The notes: generated from the sequence alone by a model not told the origin. Positions 8,140 through 21,361 are shown, numbered from the stretch's first letter. The stretch: DNA of 64,000 nt from Symsagittifera roscoffensis (GCF_963678635.1 NC_087068.1:36589436-36653435), one strand, 5' to 3'. Numbers and translations: made by a program.

Positions 8140-10175
8140 TGGCTGTCCGGATTTGCAGAGGTGCGTACCCACGGAGCCGCATTCCCGGATAGCCGAAAAA
8201 ACTAAATATCTCCGGTTTGAGTAATTAAAGCAATTCGTCACAAAATTTGATTGGCCAATAAAAATCATTCAATTTCCGCAGACCAGTAGCCACAAAAACT
8301 GCGAATAAATTAAAGAGATTTGATTGGTTGATACTATTAATCTCATTGAATAAATTAACTACAAATGTGCGACTACTTTTTAACGCATGATTTTTTCTAA
8401 TTTTATTTGTTAAGCTTTATTTAAAGTGAATTGGAACAAAGTAATGAAATTAAACCAGACAAGATAACGAAATCAGATCAACTCGTTAAGCAAATTGATA
8501 TCGGTAACGCTCAAATAATATTAAAAATTATGAGCAAAATTTCTGAAAATACCTTTATTTCTAGTCATACTGTTTCCAATATAACTAATATTAATTTTTT
8601 TTTCAAGATAGCTCACATCCCAACCGTCAAAACTTAGTAATCGACGGCTTTCTTTTCCGGAAAAATAAATCAACTAATAAAAACATTTACTTTATTTGTT
8701 CCGAAAAAACTTGCAAAACCCGTGTAACCTTAAAGTCAGGTTTGACCCGAATTATTTCGCCACCGTATCCGAATCATTCCCATGAACCAGCCGATTAGCA
8801 ACTAAAAAAAAGCAATTCAAAGAAAAAGTAATTGAAGAAATGAAAAAAAAATCCTGCGCTAACAATGAAAACGGCGTACGAAAAAACAATCGAAAAATAC
8901 AATCACGAGATAATAGTTCCATTCAATAGTTAGCGATCATCTCTTTCTCGCGCTCGAAAAAACTTTTACCGGCAATTCCACACAGCATTCAGGCTGTACA
9001 AATTTCACCAGAATGGGCGAAAATTTCTTCGGGAAAACATTTCTTGCTTTCAAATGATACGAAAAATGGCGTGACAATTTTTTCGACGAAAAAATTTATG
9101 GAGCGGCTAGCTTCCTGTGAGACTATTTTGTGTGACGGTACATTCAAGATTGCGCCAGACCCATACTTTCAAATTTATACAATTTTTGGTGACTTTAAAA
9201 ATTGCCAGATTCCATTAGTGTTTGCTCTTCTTACTGGGAAGACAAGCGACCATTACAAAGTTATGCTTAATATTCTTAAAGAAAAAATGGAAAAAATAGA
9301 CAAAGTTTTCAAACCAGATAATATTTTGTATGATTACGAAAGTGGATTTAAAGCAGCTGTGGCAGAAGATTTTCCAGAAAGTCGCCATATTGGCTGCTAT
9401 TTTCATTTTACACAAGCACTTATCAAAAAGTTACGTTCACTTGGCCTCATAACTGCCTACAGATTCAATCAAATATTCAAAAAGCAAATGAGAAAAACTT
9501 TCGCCCTCGCGTTTTTGCTAGTAGCGTTAGTGCGAAATTATTATCGAACTTTTGTGAACTCGCCCAAGTTTTTGGCTTTGAAAACTCGTTATCCAGAATT
9601 GCAAAAATTTACAGAATATTTTGAAAAGATTTGGCTGGATTTTTTTCCGATCAAATTCTGGAATGTTTTTGATAGAGAAACAAACTTCCGAACCACTAAT
9701 TGCTGTGAGGGCCGGAATAGTCGGTGGAACAAAAAAATTAGGAAGAAAATGTTCGATTTGGCTTACAATTAAGCAATTGAAAACTGAAGAATTTTTTGCG
9801 AAAGAAGCAATAAAAATGTTCAAATCGGGTCAAGATTCACCGAGACAATCCAAAAAATTAAGAAGAGTGAATGGCCAAATAACAGCACTCAAACTGTCTT
9901 TTCAAAAAAGAAATCGTAATATAAAGGACTATTGGTCTGGTGTTTCAGTTGTTTCTGCTTTGTTATAACTTTTTTAATATTCAACATAATAATCCATAAT
10001 TGTAATATTGGACGTAATAATAATCTAATTGAGTAATATGAACAATTGTTTTAAGGCTATGCGTGATTTGACTTTTTTCGGCTATCCGGGAACGAAATTT
10101 TTTTTCGGCTACCCGGGTATTCGGCTCCGTGACATGCCACCTTTGCAAAGCCCTGCTGAAGCGGCATCCTTGATC
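8140..10175 (+). mobile_element. Degraded MULE-type DNA transposon with inverted flanks
   Basis: The transposase pseudogene (8641-9968) is bracketed by related sequences in opposite orientation. The block 8150-8206 (ending cccggatagccgaaaaaa) matches the reverse complement of about 10080-10165, sharing cacggagccg and a gatttgcagaggtg-like tract. GC-rich blocks at 7925-7965 and 10797-10855 share aggcccg and cccggtt words in direct orientation and may mark outer limits. Exact ends and the target duplication could not be fixed. Confidence 0.55.
8641..9968 (+). pseudogene. FLYWCH + MULE transposase, frameshifted fossil
   Basis: An N-terminal FLYWCH-like zinc finger is read at about 8641-8800: Cys pairs in F-I-C-S-E-K-T-C followed by H-S-H. 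A linker with an in-frame stop comes next, then the MULE transposase domain (9000-9770) with C-D-G-T-F-K, Y-T-I-F, D-Y-E, a C-Y-F-H-F block and T-N-C-C-E-G-R-N. The C-terminal helix, including an I-K-Q-L-K-T-E-E block, is in another frame (to 9968), so at least two breaks exist: after the finger near 8800 and near 9750. MULE transposases cut and paste DNA with a D-D-E catalytic core. This copy is inactive as read. Confidence 0.85.
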
Positions 10176-13100
10176 GCGGCTGTTGCCCAGGGAACCAGCT
10201 CGTCCGAAACGAAAGTGGAAGTTGTTTGCATTTTTTAGAAAGCAGTTTTTGCATGCTGCGATTCCGCGTTTTGAAGCTTCTTCAACGGTAACTGACTGAA
10301 AGGTTGTAAAGTTTCTTCAATAGTAACCGACTGAAATTGGAAAGCAATTTTTGCATGTTGCAATTCTAGATTGTAAATGTTCGTCAATGGTAACTGACTA
10401 AAAGAACTGCCAAAAATTTGCCTTGCATTTGCCTCCCTTGTGGGTACGCTTGACGCGATCCGAAAGTGACCTCAGGAGATGGGTAATGTAACAATAAGGA
10501 ATAGTCAGAATCAACTGAAACTGAGCAGTACCAGGTGAAAGCGATGGAGTGATGTTCGTAAAATGCGTGTGATTTATAAAGTCTATCACACAGGTGTTAT
10601 TGAGTCTCGGTGCAGCAAGCTGTCAATGCATCAAAAGGTGCCAATTGGCTCAAAAAAGTGTTAAAAGATGTAAAAGAAGGGCTAGAGGTGTGAACGGCAG
10701 CCTCGACAGGTGTGAAGTGGAGCGGCAAAAGGTGTGAAGTGAAGTCAGAAAGTTGTTAACAGAAGTGTGAAAGGTGTGAACTCTTGAAAGTCAATCCCGG
10801 GCCGGCTGCTGATCCTAAAACCGAGGCCCGAGCACGGCCCGGGCCCGGTTCCAACTCTGACTTTAAGACTGTATAACTTTTAAAAAGAAAACTTTCGATT
10901 TCAGTTGGTTCTGTTCAAAATGCATGACTTTAAAAGAGTTAATTTCGGAATATCAATCTTATTTTAAAAATTCGACCGTAAAACTTCCAAAAGTTTGAAA
11001 CTTTTCAGCATTGTTGACGGCTTGAATCGGTCGAGAAATAAACTTTGATTACTACTTAGCCTTTCGGGGTTTTAATGTGCAATTATACCAATCAAATTGA
11101 TTCTCATTCAACCACAATTGTTCATTAATTCTAGTTTGTTATTAAACTAGAATAGTTTTTTTTTATAAATGAGGAAATTGCATTGATCCCCGAAACACGA
11201 TCTTTTCAGGCAATTTTTCAAGCAACCAAAAACAATTTGTTTGACAAGCGTTTCCGTTACAAAAAAGTAAATAGGCTTCCACCTGTTTTCAAAAATGCGA
11301 AATTTTTCACCAGTTTTAAATCATCTTGCATTGATGCATTTGAACTAAAGGACCTAGCCATGCAATCGCTCACTCATTTCGAAGCACAATTCAATATTAG
11401 TGTAATAAAGTTCAAAGTCATTTTTAAATTATGCCCTATTCATACATAGCGAACTCTGTCAACCCAGAACAGTTACGTTTATGAGTTAACAAAATGCCAA
11501 AATTGACTAAATGAACTACGCTAAGAGTTATTTTCAGGTACCAAAAAAACCTAAGGATTTGACACTACGATATAAAATTCGACGTGTTTCAAAAATGGGC
11601 CAAACTGTGTATTTTATGAAAGGAAATGAAAGCAGATTGCTCATCAGGCTTGAAATCATTAAAACGGTTAAATTCTTTTGCTGTTTGGAGTCCACAGAAA
11701 AATGGCTATAACATAACACGGCTCCGAAAGCGAAGCTCAGTTTTGCTCTTTTGACTCTTTTCTTTGATATTTCCGCCCATTGCGGGCTCCACGAAACAAC
11801 AAATGATCCAACTAAACTTACGTTACAGTCATTTGTTATTCTGATTTTCGAAGAAAGTGAGGAATATATATGCCCGTTTTTTTGTATGCAGATCAATTTT
11901 AGAAAAGTTGATTTCGTATGGGCATCGATCCGAAAATCTTGGTATATTCAAGCAAAAGTGTTTGCACTTGGTATAATGTTTTGATAATTTATGGAGCCTC
12001 AGTTTAAACTATCATAGAAAAATACAATTAATATCTTAAGTTTTATTTCAAGTCGATATCATAAAAACCAAAAACCTGTAAGCCGAATTCCAAAAATTGA
12101 AAAAAGAAGGAACAAAGGAACTAAACCAAACTGGAGTAGGCAAGTTTACCAGGAAGCCATTGGTGTATTTCAAGCTTAAGGTATTTTCAAAAAGCAGAAA
12201 TTTGCGAAAAATTGGAGAGCATAATGATTGTAAATCCGTAAAATTTACAAGCAAATGAATCAAAAAAGCAAAATTTGAGGAACAAAAAAAAACTTTTTTC
12301 TTTTCAATGATTTCGAAAAATGCAAAACGTTTATTCACAAAACCTCATAACTCACTCACATCTAGCATTAGGACTTTACAAATGGCCACCAGAATTTTAA
12401 AAAATAGAACCTTCAAAAAAGTACCACTTACAAGTAGGAAACAGTGAGCTCATCCAGAACAAAAATTGGACTAGGAATGAAGTCGTAAGAACCTCAGTTA
12501 AAACTATCATAGTTAAACACAACTGATAGTTTTTGCTTTATTTCAAATTTTTGCTTTATTTCAAAATTTAAAGTCTCATAATGCTTACTTTTAAGTAATA
12601 TGCAAAATGCTCTAGCATGAACCTTTAGCTTTGAAAATTGTGTTTTGAACTCAAAATATCGAATAGTAAAAGCCTTTGCAGATTTCTTTTTGAAAAAATT
12701 ATATCGAAGGTAGCAAAACTCAGACTTCATGCACAAAGGTATAAGAAAACTTAGCATTTTTGTCTGTTAACTTTTCTGCGGAAAAGAATTGTTCATTTAG
12801 CGTTAAATTGGTAACGTGTATCCGATTAGCTCATTCTATAAATAACAATTTCTACTATCAGCTAAATTACATTATCCTTTCAACTTCCTAGTTTTTGAGT
12901 TAAAATTCCTCGGGTAAAGGTTGATCGTTTTTTTTTATCACATTTTCACGTGCGAATTCTATAAACTAGTTTTTTTACTAGTACCCTATTGCAATACCCT
13001 TGCTTGTCACAAGAATAATTGAAGTTGAAAAGGAAAGATCCTTCGATATGGTTAACATAGCCATCTCCTCTCCTCATCAAATCAATGGTATTTGTCGACC

Positions 13101-13960
13101 TTCCCTCAAATTATTTACTGCTGAGTAACAGGACTATAGCGCTTACCTTACTAAGCGTATTTCCAAGCAACTTAGATCAAAATCTGAAGTTTGACTGGTA
13201 AATAGGGCAGAATCTTTTGTGCTGCAAGGACCGAATAGCTGAAACTAAAAAGTAGTCATTCAGCATTGAGTATGCGAAAGCCTCAAGGAAAGAAAAATAA
13301 CAGAAGACACTAACCAAAGTTAGCCAAGTTAAGTGCCATCGCAGCCGAGTAAAGTTCAGAGACAAAAACGCTGTTAACAAAATCCACTGGCGTTTATCGA
13401 CGCGGAAAGGGTTAATTGATCAAATCTAGTTTAGATTGCGTTCCTTTCAGTGTAACAACCATCAGCAAATAGAAGCTTGTAAGTTTTATACGAGTCTGAT
13501 TGGTTGAAACTGTTGGGGAATTGTTTCTTCTGTGATCAGCCCCCTTGACAGGCTACCAAAACATAAGTTTTCGTTTGCTTTCTATTTTCATTGGAAAGAT
13601 GCGTCAGGACACTCCTAAGAATATTCTTCAGTTTTAAGGGTCAACGACTGAAGCGACGTAAAGCAGTTATTAATTAGTCCGCGAAATTTCCGAAATGATT
13701 CGTGCAATTTTGCCGTTGTGCGTTTACTTTAGAACTAGCCGAAAAAATGGTAAATTTTTTAGTTTTTCAAGTTTGGCAATGGTAGCACGAATCTTCTGAG
13801 CGAAACCTAGCAAGTTTTACTCATGCAACAGAGAAAATCATATAAAACAATTTCTCGAACTCAATTCTAGCAATGAACAAAAGATATATAATATTATTTA
13901 AAACTAAAACAAACCAAGAATTAAAAATGTGTCAAAAAGAGTTCCAATCAGTCTATTGAA
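10176..13960. other. Non-coding, AT-rich; GC-rich block and a direct repeat pair
   Basis: A GC-rich island (10797-10855) is composed of cccgggcc-like words. A pair of direct repeats lies at 11996-12050 and 12490-12548, sharing cctcagtt(t)aaaactatcatag and a downstream ttatttcaa. A short inverted repeat, attctagttt...aaactagaat, is at about 11128-11153. No convincing exon is seen. Confidence 0.5.
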
Positions 13961-14129
13961 TCAGTCGCGTCTGTTCATGAAGCTGCCCACATTTGCCCAG
14001 TGAGTCTTGGAGTGGGCCAGTTTGTTCAGGTTTTTCTCTGTGTCTGTTTTGCCCCACGCACCCAATGGGACCACCAAAGCCGTGGAATTATCATCTGACC
14101 CGTACTGCAGTGCAATGTCTGTTAGGAGT
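13961..14129 (-). CDS. PPM1K: PPM1K exon 6 (last), PP2C C-terminus
   Basis: The acceptor TTTAG precedes 14129 in phase 2, joining exactly to the previous exon, and TGA is at 13963-13961. The exon encodes the final PP2C block: an I-A-L-Q-Y-G-S-D-D-N-S-T-A segment with the metal-binding Asp of the DN motif, followed by V-V-P-L-G-A-W-G-K, a signature I know from vertebrate PPM1K (V-V-P-F-G-A-W-G-K). The tail of about 30 residues is less conserved. This signature is the main reason for naming PPM1K rather than another PP2C. Confidence 0.9.
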
Positions 14130-14625
14130 CTAAATAGGGTAAAAATAAAACAGAAAAGCAAGTATTTAGAAAAAGTGGAACTATTCGCTAGAGCACTGTG
14201 GAGCGTTGCATTCAGGTTTCAAACGCAAAAATGACACATCAAACGAGAAAAGGTTGTCTAGCTGAAAAGACAGCTATTTCTTTCAAGCAAAAAAAAATGA
14301 TGATTGATAAAAGTGTTAAAACGAGATTTCTTGCGTCTTAAGCAAAATTAATTTGAAAAGCACTTTTTAGAAGGGTTTGCCCAAAAAAATGTTTTTTTTT
14401 GGCGCGCGTTTTTTTTGCCATTCAAATTTAGAGTACAAAGCGTCTCTAGAAAAGAAAGGGAGTCCAAAAATGGATGAGAGTCACGAGTATGGAAGCAACC
14501 AAGAGTTCCAATTCCTGAGTTTTAAGAAGAATCATGAGCAAAATATATTTGAATAAGCGTCATTTCGTATAAAGATTTTGACTTTCAATTCACTGCATCG
14601 CATAGCCTGAAGGGCTAATATTTAC

Positions 14626-14744
14626 CGACAAGAGTCTTGAGGATGCGCACAACTCATCACAATGTTGGCCATCTCCTGTTCTGACAGCACCTGGGAGACA
14701 CCATCTGTCACTAACAACAGGAACTGGTCTTTGTGGTGTTTAAT
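14626..14744 (-). CDS. PPM1K: PPM1K exon 5, PP2C catalytic core
   Basis: The exon lies between a TTTCAG acceptor and a GTAAAT donor, phase 0 to 2, 119 nt. It encodes the F-L-L-L-V-T-D-G-V block, which corresponds to F-L-V-L-T-T-D-G in human PPM1K and contains the metal-coordinating Asp of the TDG motif, then a helix with S-E-Q-E. It is separated from exon 4 by a 4.3-kb intron that holds a fossil MULE and a tRNA-like repeat. Confidence 0.9.
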
Positions 14745-14899
14745 CTGAAACATTTTACCGATAAACATAGCCAAAAGAACATTGGAAAAATGTCAATGAA
14801 ATCAAGACGTCTGAAAAAAATAACATACTTTTTGACACAGAGGCAAAACAGCAGCCCTATAAAGTGAAATAAGTTTTCATAAGGTAAAAATAAGCTTTG

Positions 14900-15120
14900 A
14901 TAAGCCTTCTGCTGTGACGAATTCGATCCTACGACCAGGAGATTTAGAATCCCCTGTCTTCGCATCTGAGGCACGGTCCATTGACAGTTATTAAACACTA
15001 GCCACAAATAAAGCAGCTAATTATGCTAATAAATGGCCAATGCCATGCAGCAAAAGTGACACCAATTACAAATAGACTAGTTGCAATGCAACAAACTAAG
15101 TATCCACACTCACTTTTTAT
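14900..15120 (-). repeat. tRNA-like repeat copy in PPM1K intron
   Basis: It shares a long stretch with 38324-38520, including aacactag(c/t)cacaa-(t/c)aaagcagct and ttgccaatg-like words. The tRNA-like B-box region (attcgatcc, 14920) lies at its left end, as in the other copy. The A-box side is poorly preserved. Confidence 0.5.
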
Positions 15121-16064
15121 GTAAAAATTGGAAAGCATAAAATCTAATTATGTACTCAGAGGCGAAGCTGCGCTTCGCTCCATTTGCGATTCACAACCAG
15201 AAAACCGCAATATGAGGCCATTAAGTCGATATAATTTGAACCCGCAACCTATCAAGCTGAGAAAAAATAAAAGGCTGAAAAAATGTTGCCATGCAAACTT
15301 GCGCCATTATTTCTATCGGATTTATTTAGCTATTTGTGCAATCTGCAGTAAAAAAACCTGAATTTTTACTTGAAACAACTCGCCATTGCAAAAAATTGAG
15401 TTGAAAAAAATGCTTTAGAGAAGTGATATGTTTGGATTCGTGCTTACACGTGGTGAACTAACATGAGATTCGCTTAGTGTGTTGTTGGTATTGGTGTAAT
15501 GGTTTATGAGAATTAGTTGTTTACCAAAATGAAACTTACTTGAAGGGAATTCGGAATCATAGCGTCGGTTAACATCAAAGGTTTAATTGCGAACATTTTT
15601 GCGACGCAAAACGAAATAACATGCAAGCTGCTAAATTCAGTTCATATTTGAACAGAAATGAACTTGCCGATAGTATAGACTTTGATTTGAGTTTGAAAAC
15701 CAATCCGATCGGCATGATTCCAATTATTAACCAAAAATGATTAAATTTCTCCAAAATTGAACTTGATCTTGAAAGTAATCTTCCTAATAATAGATTAGAC
15801 TAATTGGCTGAATTTGAATGAATTTTGGAAAAAAAACTGGTTGTGACTAAAACTTTGTTCGACCTAATCTAAGTTTTTTTCAAATGGCAATCATTTTAAA
15901 ATAAAACTTAACTAATTTTTCCAACCATCTTAAGTTTGTTAATGTTTTTTGGAACTGTCCGCATACAACGCAATGTCTAAAGGGTTTGCCAGCCCTTAGT
16001 CTCAACCTAGTGTCCTACCAAAGGAGCGATTTTTCCGGGATTAAATTGCTGGAAACCGGATTTT

Positions 16065-17110
16065 TCAAATGCGAGTCATGACAAAAAAAAATATTTTACT
16101 TTGAAATATATACAAAGAACAAATGAACAAATGTTTAGCCATAGCGCGAAAGGAATGCAAATCAGTTCTCTTCGTAAACGTGCATAATATTCTGCACTTT
16201 TTCGTTTCGGACTCGGTATCTTTCTTTTTTTTTGTAAATTGGTGCCCGCTCGAGTCGTTTAAGAGACTAAGTGTTTGAAGGGAGGCAAGCTGGTTGGTTG
16301 TTTCGTACTCCTTTGTTAACCCGAGTTCCTCAACTTTTCTCATATAGTTATGAGATAAGATGAATAAAACATCCAGACAACTCTGGAAAGTTTTTTCGAA
16401 ACGCTTTAAAAGCGGCCTGCTCGAAATCCAGCAAAAATTTTTCAGGTTTACTGTCCGGGTTAAGTTTTTAAGGGCTTCTAAGAAACGATGGTATGTTTTT
16501 TCCGTTTTAATCGGTAAGAAGGCATATATGCAAGCGGGGGTTATTTCTGAAAGACTAACAAGTACAGAGTAGAATTCAGAAAAGATTTTAGGAGTACCTT
16601 TGAAAGTTCCGTGAGCCAACCAAAAGTTTGAACTTTCGAGCACACGTATCATTTCTGGGTTGCTGAAGTTAAAAAAAATCCTTTCGTGATCATACTGACC
16701 ACCGTCAAATCTTACAAAGTTCTCAATTAGCTCGAGTATTTCGAAATTTCTTGTCGCTGGTAAAACCTGTTCTCGCTGCTTGCACATGCGTTGTGCAGTT
16801 CGAACTAAATTTTCATTAGTTGGTAGGTAGGGCTAATTGAGTGGCAAGATTGTCTGTTATGGACTGGATTGCTGTGACGACTGCTACGGTCGGAGTATTA
16901 CTCTCGCTCAGGTCCTTGATATTTTTCAAAACTTTTCCTGGTTTTCAGGTTTTCCTGTAGATATGTCGTGATTATGCTCACCCCATTTAAATGAAGTTTT
17001 CGCAATCCTTAGTTGTTGTTGCTCGGCATTTATGAGTCTGGTTTAGGCAGTTTCAATTAATAGTGGTTTTGCTCTTACGTTTAAGATAAAACTCCTGGCC
17101 TGATATCACT
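16065..17110 (-). pseudogene. FLYWCH + MULE transposase fossil in PPM1K intron
   Basis: On the minus strand a FLYWCH finger (17110-16965) shows F-Y-L-K-R-K, two Cys (one in H-K-C-R-A) and, after a frame change, H-N-H. A Trp position is now TGA. The linker and A-Q-R-R/M region (16950-16780) contains another break. The transposase core (16787-16250) keeps A-H-G-T-F-K-G-T-P, F-S-E-F-Y, an F-L-P-I-K-T-E-K-T-Y block and L-E-A-L-K-N-L, matching the MULE order, but the D of D-G-T-F is His and the second catalytic Asp is lost. It is a relative of, not a copy of, the fossil at 8641-9968. Confidence 0.8.
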
Positions 17111-19058
17111 AATATTTGTTTGTCTTTGGAGGATAAAGTAAAATGGAAGGACGCTTTAAACATTTTAGCTCATAGAATGGTAAAACAATCGTTCAAGCGT
17201 AACGCAGTATGATTTTATGTACATTTTTTGAAATTCTTGCATTGCTTTCAATTAGCACCTTGTAGATTAGTTCTGTTTTAAACGCGCAAATGAGGGATTC
17301 AAATTCAGGCAAACTAATCGAAATGCGATTATTTTTGAGATGCTAGAGGCATCATGTAAATTAAGGCTGGCTTTTCAGGCCTCAATTAGTAGACCGAATT
17401 GGAATACTCCTGTACTTATAAAGAGGACTTAATATTAAACAAATTATCGGTAGTGAAAGGGAGTTATCGGTAGTAAAATTGTTATGGGGTTATCTTGTAC
17501 GGGGTTATAAAGTAGGGGGTGTAAAATTTGGGGGTTAAATAGCGTGGGGTTAAAGAGTGGGACACCCGTCTGTACACAACCTTTATGATCTTTATGATAG
17601 ATAAATTTCGACAAAACTACTCCGATTTCTGAAAACTTGATCAATAGCTAAATTCATTACGAGGCCAAACTGTGCACTGGATAGGCGCACAATTTTTTGT
17701 CTGTATGTTCCTGGATTCCAGAGACAAGTCTTTAAACATGTTAAAATTTTGTTAGAAGAATCGAGAAAATGAAAGAACCAAAGGAGAATAAAGGAAGCGT
17801 TCTTTTTGCGGAATCCGTTTACAATTCACAAAATGCACACTTTGCCCTCGTGATGATTTTTATTCAAATGAAAACTTTAAAAAAATACATTTTTGAAGCA
17901 GAATTTTTTTTGCCGTATTTGAAATTTCGTTATTGAACAGTGCATCGTATCGTACTTTCGATAGGTTAATTTGAATTGAACACCAGATTTGAATTGACCA
18001 GAAATCAAAAACCAAATAGCAAAAATGGCAAATCCAAAATTAAGTTAAAAGGCTTAAAAAAACTAGTAAGAATTAGCCAACTAAGGGATTCAAACCATCG
18101 AGCTAGGGATAATGCATGATTATCATTGGACTTCCTACTGGTCCAACTTTTCTTGTTGCCTTAGGAAGTTTTTACATCATCTAATAGTAGCTACCAGGCG
18201 ATTAAATAAAACAAGTTTAATAAAAACAGAAGGGTTGAAATGAGGGAATAAAGAGGTTCACGTTTAACAAATGTTTACCGGTAGAACGGTCCTTTGGATC
18301 TAAGAAGTTAACTTTTTTTTGTTTTCCGCTTAATGGGGTAACTAAAAACGGGCCGTGCTGGCTTAATGGTGTTCTCCCATACGATTGCAATTTGTATTTG
18401 TAAATTTTTACAAATAACTGAACTAGATATCTTTTGGAAACAATTTATTATGATTATTATTAAAGCTGGTGTAATTTATGCTACAAAATTCCACGACATT
18501 GAAGTTCAGTTAACATGGTTAGCACACATTTGTGCAAGTTATGTTGGAAAAAGTTATCTTCTAATAACACAAGCATTTGATTTAGCAAAGAAAGAGACGC
18601 ATAGGAGACAGGCTAGTCATTTTTTGTTCTCAAAATGTAAAGACCAACATGAACAATAGCACAAATCCAATAAGTTGTCTTAGGATGACCACAGAGAATT
18701 TGAAGATACTAACAAGAGGAGATCGCCCTTAATTGACTGCGCCCCAATCATGAAGGTCTCACAAGAAAAGATCCTTAAAAAAAACGAAGTTTACTTTTGA
18801 ATTGACCTTCTATCAATTTATTTCCCGTTTGGAAACTTTTGAACAAAACTTTTCTCCCTGTTGTTAACGCAAATTTCATCTAGTAGCCAGCCTGAGAGAA
18901 GACCTCCGTTGACTTCAAAAACTTTTTAAAGATAAGAACGTCTTAGTAATAAGTTATTTATACCTTAGGACGTTTCTAGATTCGACATTTGACGTAATTT
19001 TGGCCATTGAGTAAGTTTGTCAACATCACGTGACGAAAAATATTATGCAGCTACTCAC

Positions 19059-19162
19059 TTGTATAGATTTGGTGGAGGGCGTTGAGGTAACTCCATTGAT
19101 ATGTAGTTGCAAGTCACCCAGACTACGCGTCATTGACAGTCGGGCATTCACGAGAAGCTGAC
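19059..19162 (-). CDS. PPM1K: PPM1K exon 4, M-T-R-S-L-G-D block
   Basis: The exon is 104 nt between a CTATGTAG acceptor and a GTGAGT donor, phase 1 to 0. It encodes R-L-S-M-T-R-S-L-G-D, the diagnostic PP2C motif (human PPM1K: R-L-A-M-T-R-S-I-G-D), then G-V-T-S-T-P before the next strand. Its acceptor is only about 170 bp from the inverted-repeat element at 19330-20502. Confidence 0.92.
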
Positions 19163-19329
19163 CTACATAGAAAACAATCAAAACCAGGTTAGTTGCATCT
19201 TCGCTTCCAAGAGTATTCAGTGATACACAAAAAAACTGTGCAGATGAGACAACAGATGCGCCGATGACTGGTTTGATTGATTCATTGTGGCGGTAAACTG
19301 CAAATTCAAAACTCTGGAAAACCAAGCAA

Positions 19330-20502
19330 CCATTGATTCTTTAATTCAGTGACACGCATTGCTCGACTTTTATCTTTTTTACTCTTGATTGAAATAGATA
19401 CAAAATTTGATCAAACGTATAGAGGAAACCCGTTCGGTAAACTCATAGAAAATGAGAAAGGATTGATAACCATTCGAGTATTGATACTCAGAGTACATGA
19501 TTCGTACTCAAGAAAAATGTACAAAAACAATTAGGAATAATAGGCTACCAGTTGACATCATAAGAGGCTAATAGGGTATCAGTTACGCCTTCACTAAAAG
19601 TGATTACTTTCAGCAGAGTCGTAATCTTTCTGGTAGGATTTAACGTAGAGTTAAGCTCTTTACACCCCACAACAATATCTGCTCCGTCGTCTGCCGTGTT
19701 TTGCCTTGTGTATTGTGCTGCCTGTAAAGTTGGGTTATGGTATTTTCTCAAGTCGTTGTCCAGAATCAGGAGAACGTTACTTGTGCCACTGCTGCTTGTT
19801 TGATCACTGAGGTATCACTTATTTCCATTCCGTTGCTGTTTTCCTCATTCAGCCTAGAGATCGGCTCCTTCTTCAGTTTCCTAAATGAGCTTTTGTGCTT
19901 CGAGAGCAAATCGGTGAATTCGTCATGAAATTCCACTCCATGACGTGTTGCTCGTAGTCTTTTTTGTTGTTGTTTGGCGTCATCCAGTTTGTTTTGGCCC
20001 AAAGATTCGGCAAAATTGTTTTTCGTACCACGATATCCTTGTTCAAAACTTATATCTTTGCGCGCATTTCTTGAACTGCTTTAGAAGGCATTATACACGC
20101 GTAGTGATGTGTCGACTGATGTCACGGGTCCTAACCAAATTGTCGTTTGCTATGTATCTGCGTGGATGATGTGGTTCTATGTTGTATTTTGTGTACAACC
20201 GTTTTACAAAGGTTACGACTGCACTAAAAGTAATCACCTTTAGCGCAGGCGTAACTAATGCCATATTTGCCTTTTATGATTCAAAGCCTATTTTATTCGA
20301 AATTAATTTTTTTGTACACTTGTATTGAGTACCAATCAGGAACGAGTATCAATACTGGAATGGATATCAATCCATTCTATTTATCTATGAGTTTAACGAA
20401 CGGGTTTCCTCCATAAGTTTGATCAATTTTTCTATCTATTTCAATCAAGAGTAAAAGGTTAAAGTCGAGTAAATGCATGTCACTGAATTAAAGGATCAAT
20501 GG
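19330..20502. mobile_element. 1.17-kb element with about 280-bp terminal inverted repeats
   Basis: The left end (19330-about 19610) and right end (about 20225-20502) are inverted copies. Both outer ends read ccattgat-ctttaattcag from outside in, both contain ttgattgaaatagat and ggaaacccgttcg, and the inner ends share gttacgcc and gattact. Divergence is moderate. No target duplication was found, and the right flank is an AT microsatellite. Long inverted ends of this size suit non-autonomous MULE or foldback elements. It lies in the PPM1K intron between exons 3 and 4. Confidence 0.85.
19766..20080 (-). other. Gene-like ORF inside the inverted-repeat element
   Basis: A frame of about 105 codons with no in-frame ATG near its 5' end. 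It is hydrophilic, with Lys/Arg/Gln-rich and Ser-rich segments and codon use that is more GC-rich than the surroundings. It ends at TGA (19768-19766). I recognise no family. It could be a captured host exon (as in Pack-MULEs) or a remnant of an element protein. The inverted-repeat ends do not encode it. Confidence 0.35.
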
Positions 20503-21361
20503 TAATAATAATAACAAATTGTTTTCATATGAGAAATTATTCAATAGACATTTGTCAATTTACATAATTCTGATATGGAAGGACATCAAATTATCAGAAC
20601 CCTTAATTAAGCAGTACAATTTCTAAGAAGTACTCAGAAGTTTTAACTGTAAAGTACTATCAATTTTCCAAACCCTACAACCCCCTTTCTTTCAGAAAAA
20701 AAAGATCTATCATTTCTTAATTATTTGTGATGTATAAATTGCTAAAATTATGGCAAAAAAAAGTGTTTAATTGACTATATTTAAGATTGCTGACTGTATC
20801 AGCAAAACCTGCAAAAAAAATTTGAATAAAATTGAATAGTTTTCTATTCAAAGAATCAAAGGTTGCTTGGTCTTCTGGAGTCTTGACTTTTCAGTTTACC
20901 CCCCTAATGAATCAGTCAAATCAATCATCAGTGCATTTGACTTCTCATCTACACAAAAACAATTCGAAGATAAAAAGCTAGAAAAAAGACGTCAAGTTAA
21001 ATAACACAGAAACCGTAAATCAATTATATTTAAATCGCGCTGGATTACAACAGTCGTCCTCCTTACTAAATTTCCCTGCACCTGAGGGACCGTCCATTAT
21101 AGAAAATTATAGTCTGCTATCATTACTAACTGCGACACACGAGCTGGCTTTATAACAATATATAAAATAGTATTTTCAGATTTTAAAAAAATATATAATA
21201 ATAGCTCTCTTCAACATTGTTGAAGTCTAGGTATTTCGAAGAACTTAGCAGAAAAAAAATTATTTGCCCTATGTCTGCAATTACGGGGCAAATAATAGTT
21301 TCTGCAAAAAAACGTCTCGTTTACAAATATTCTACTTCCGTAATAAGATGACTCAACTGAC

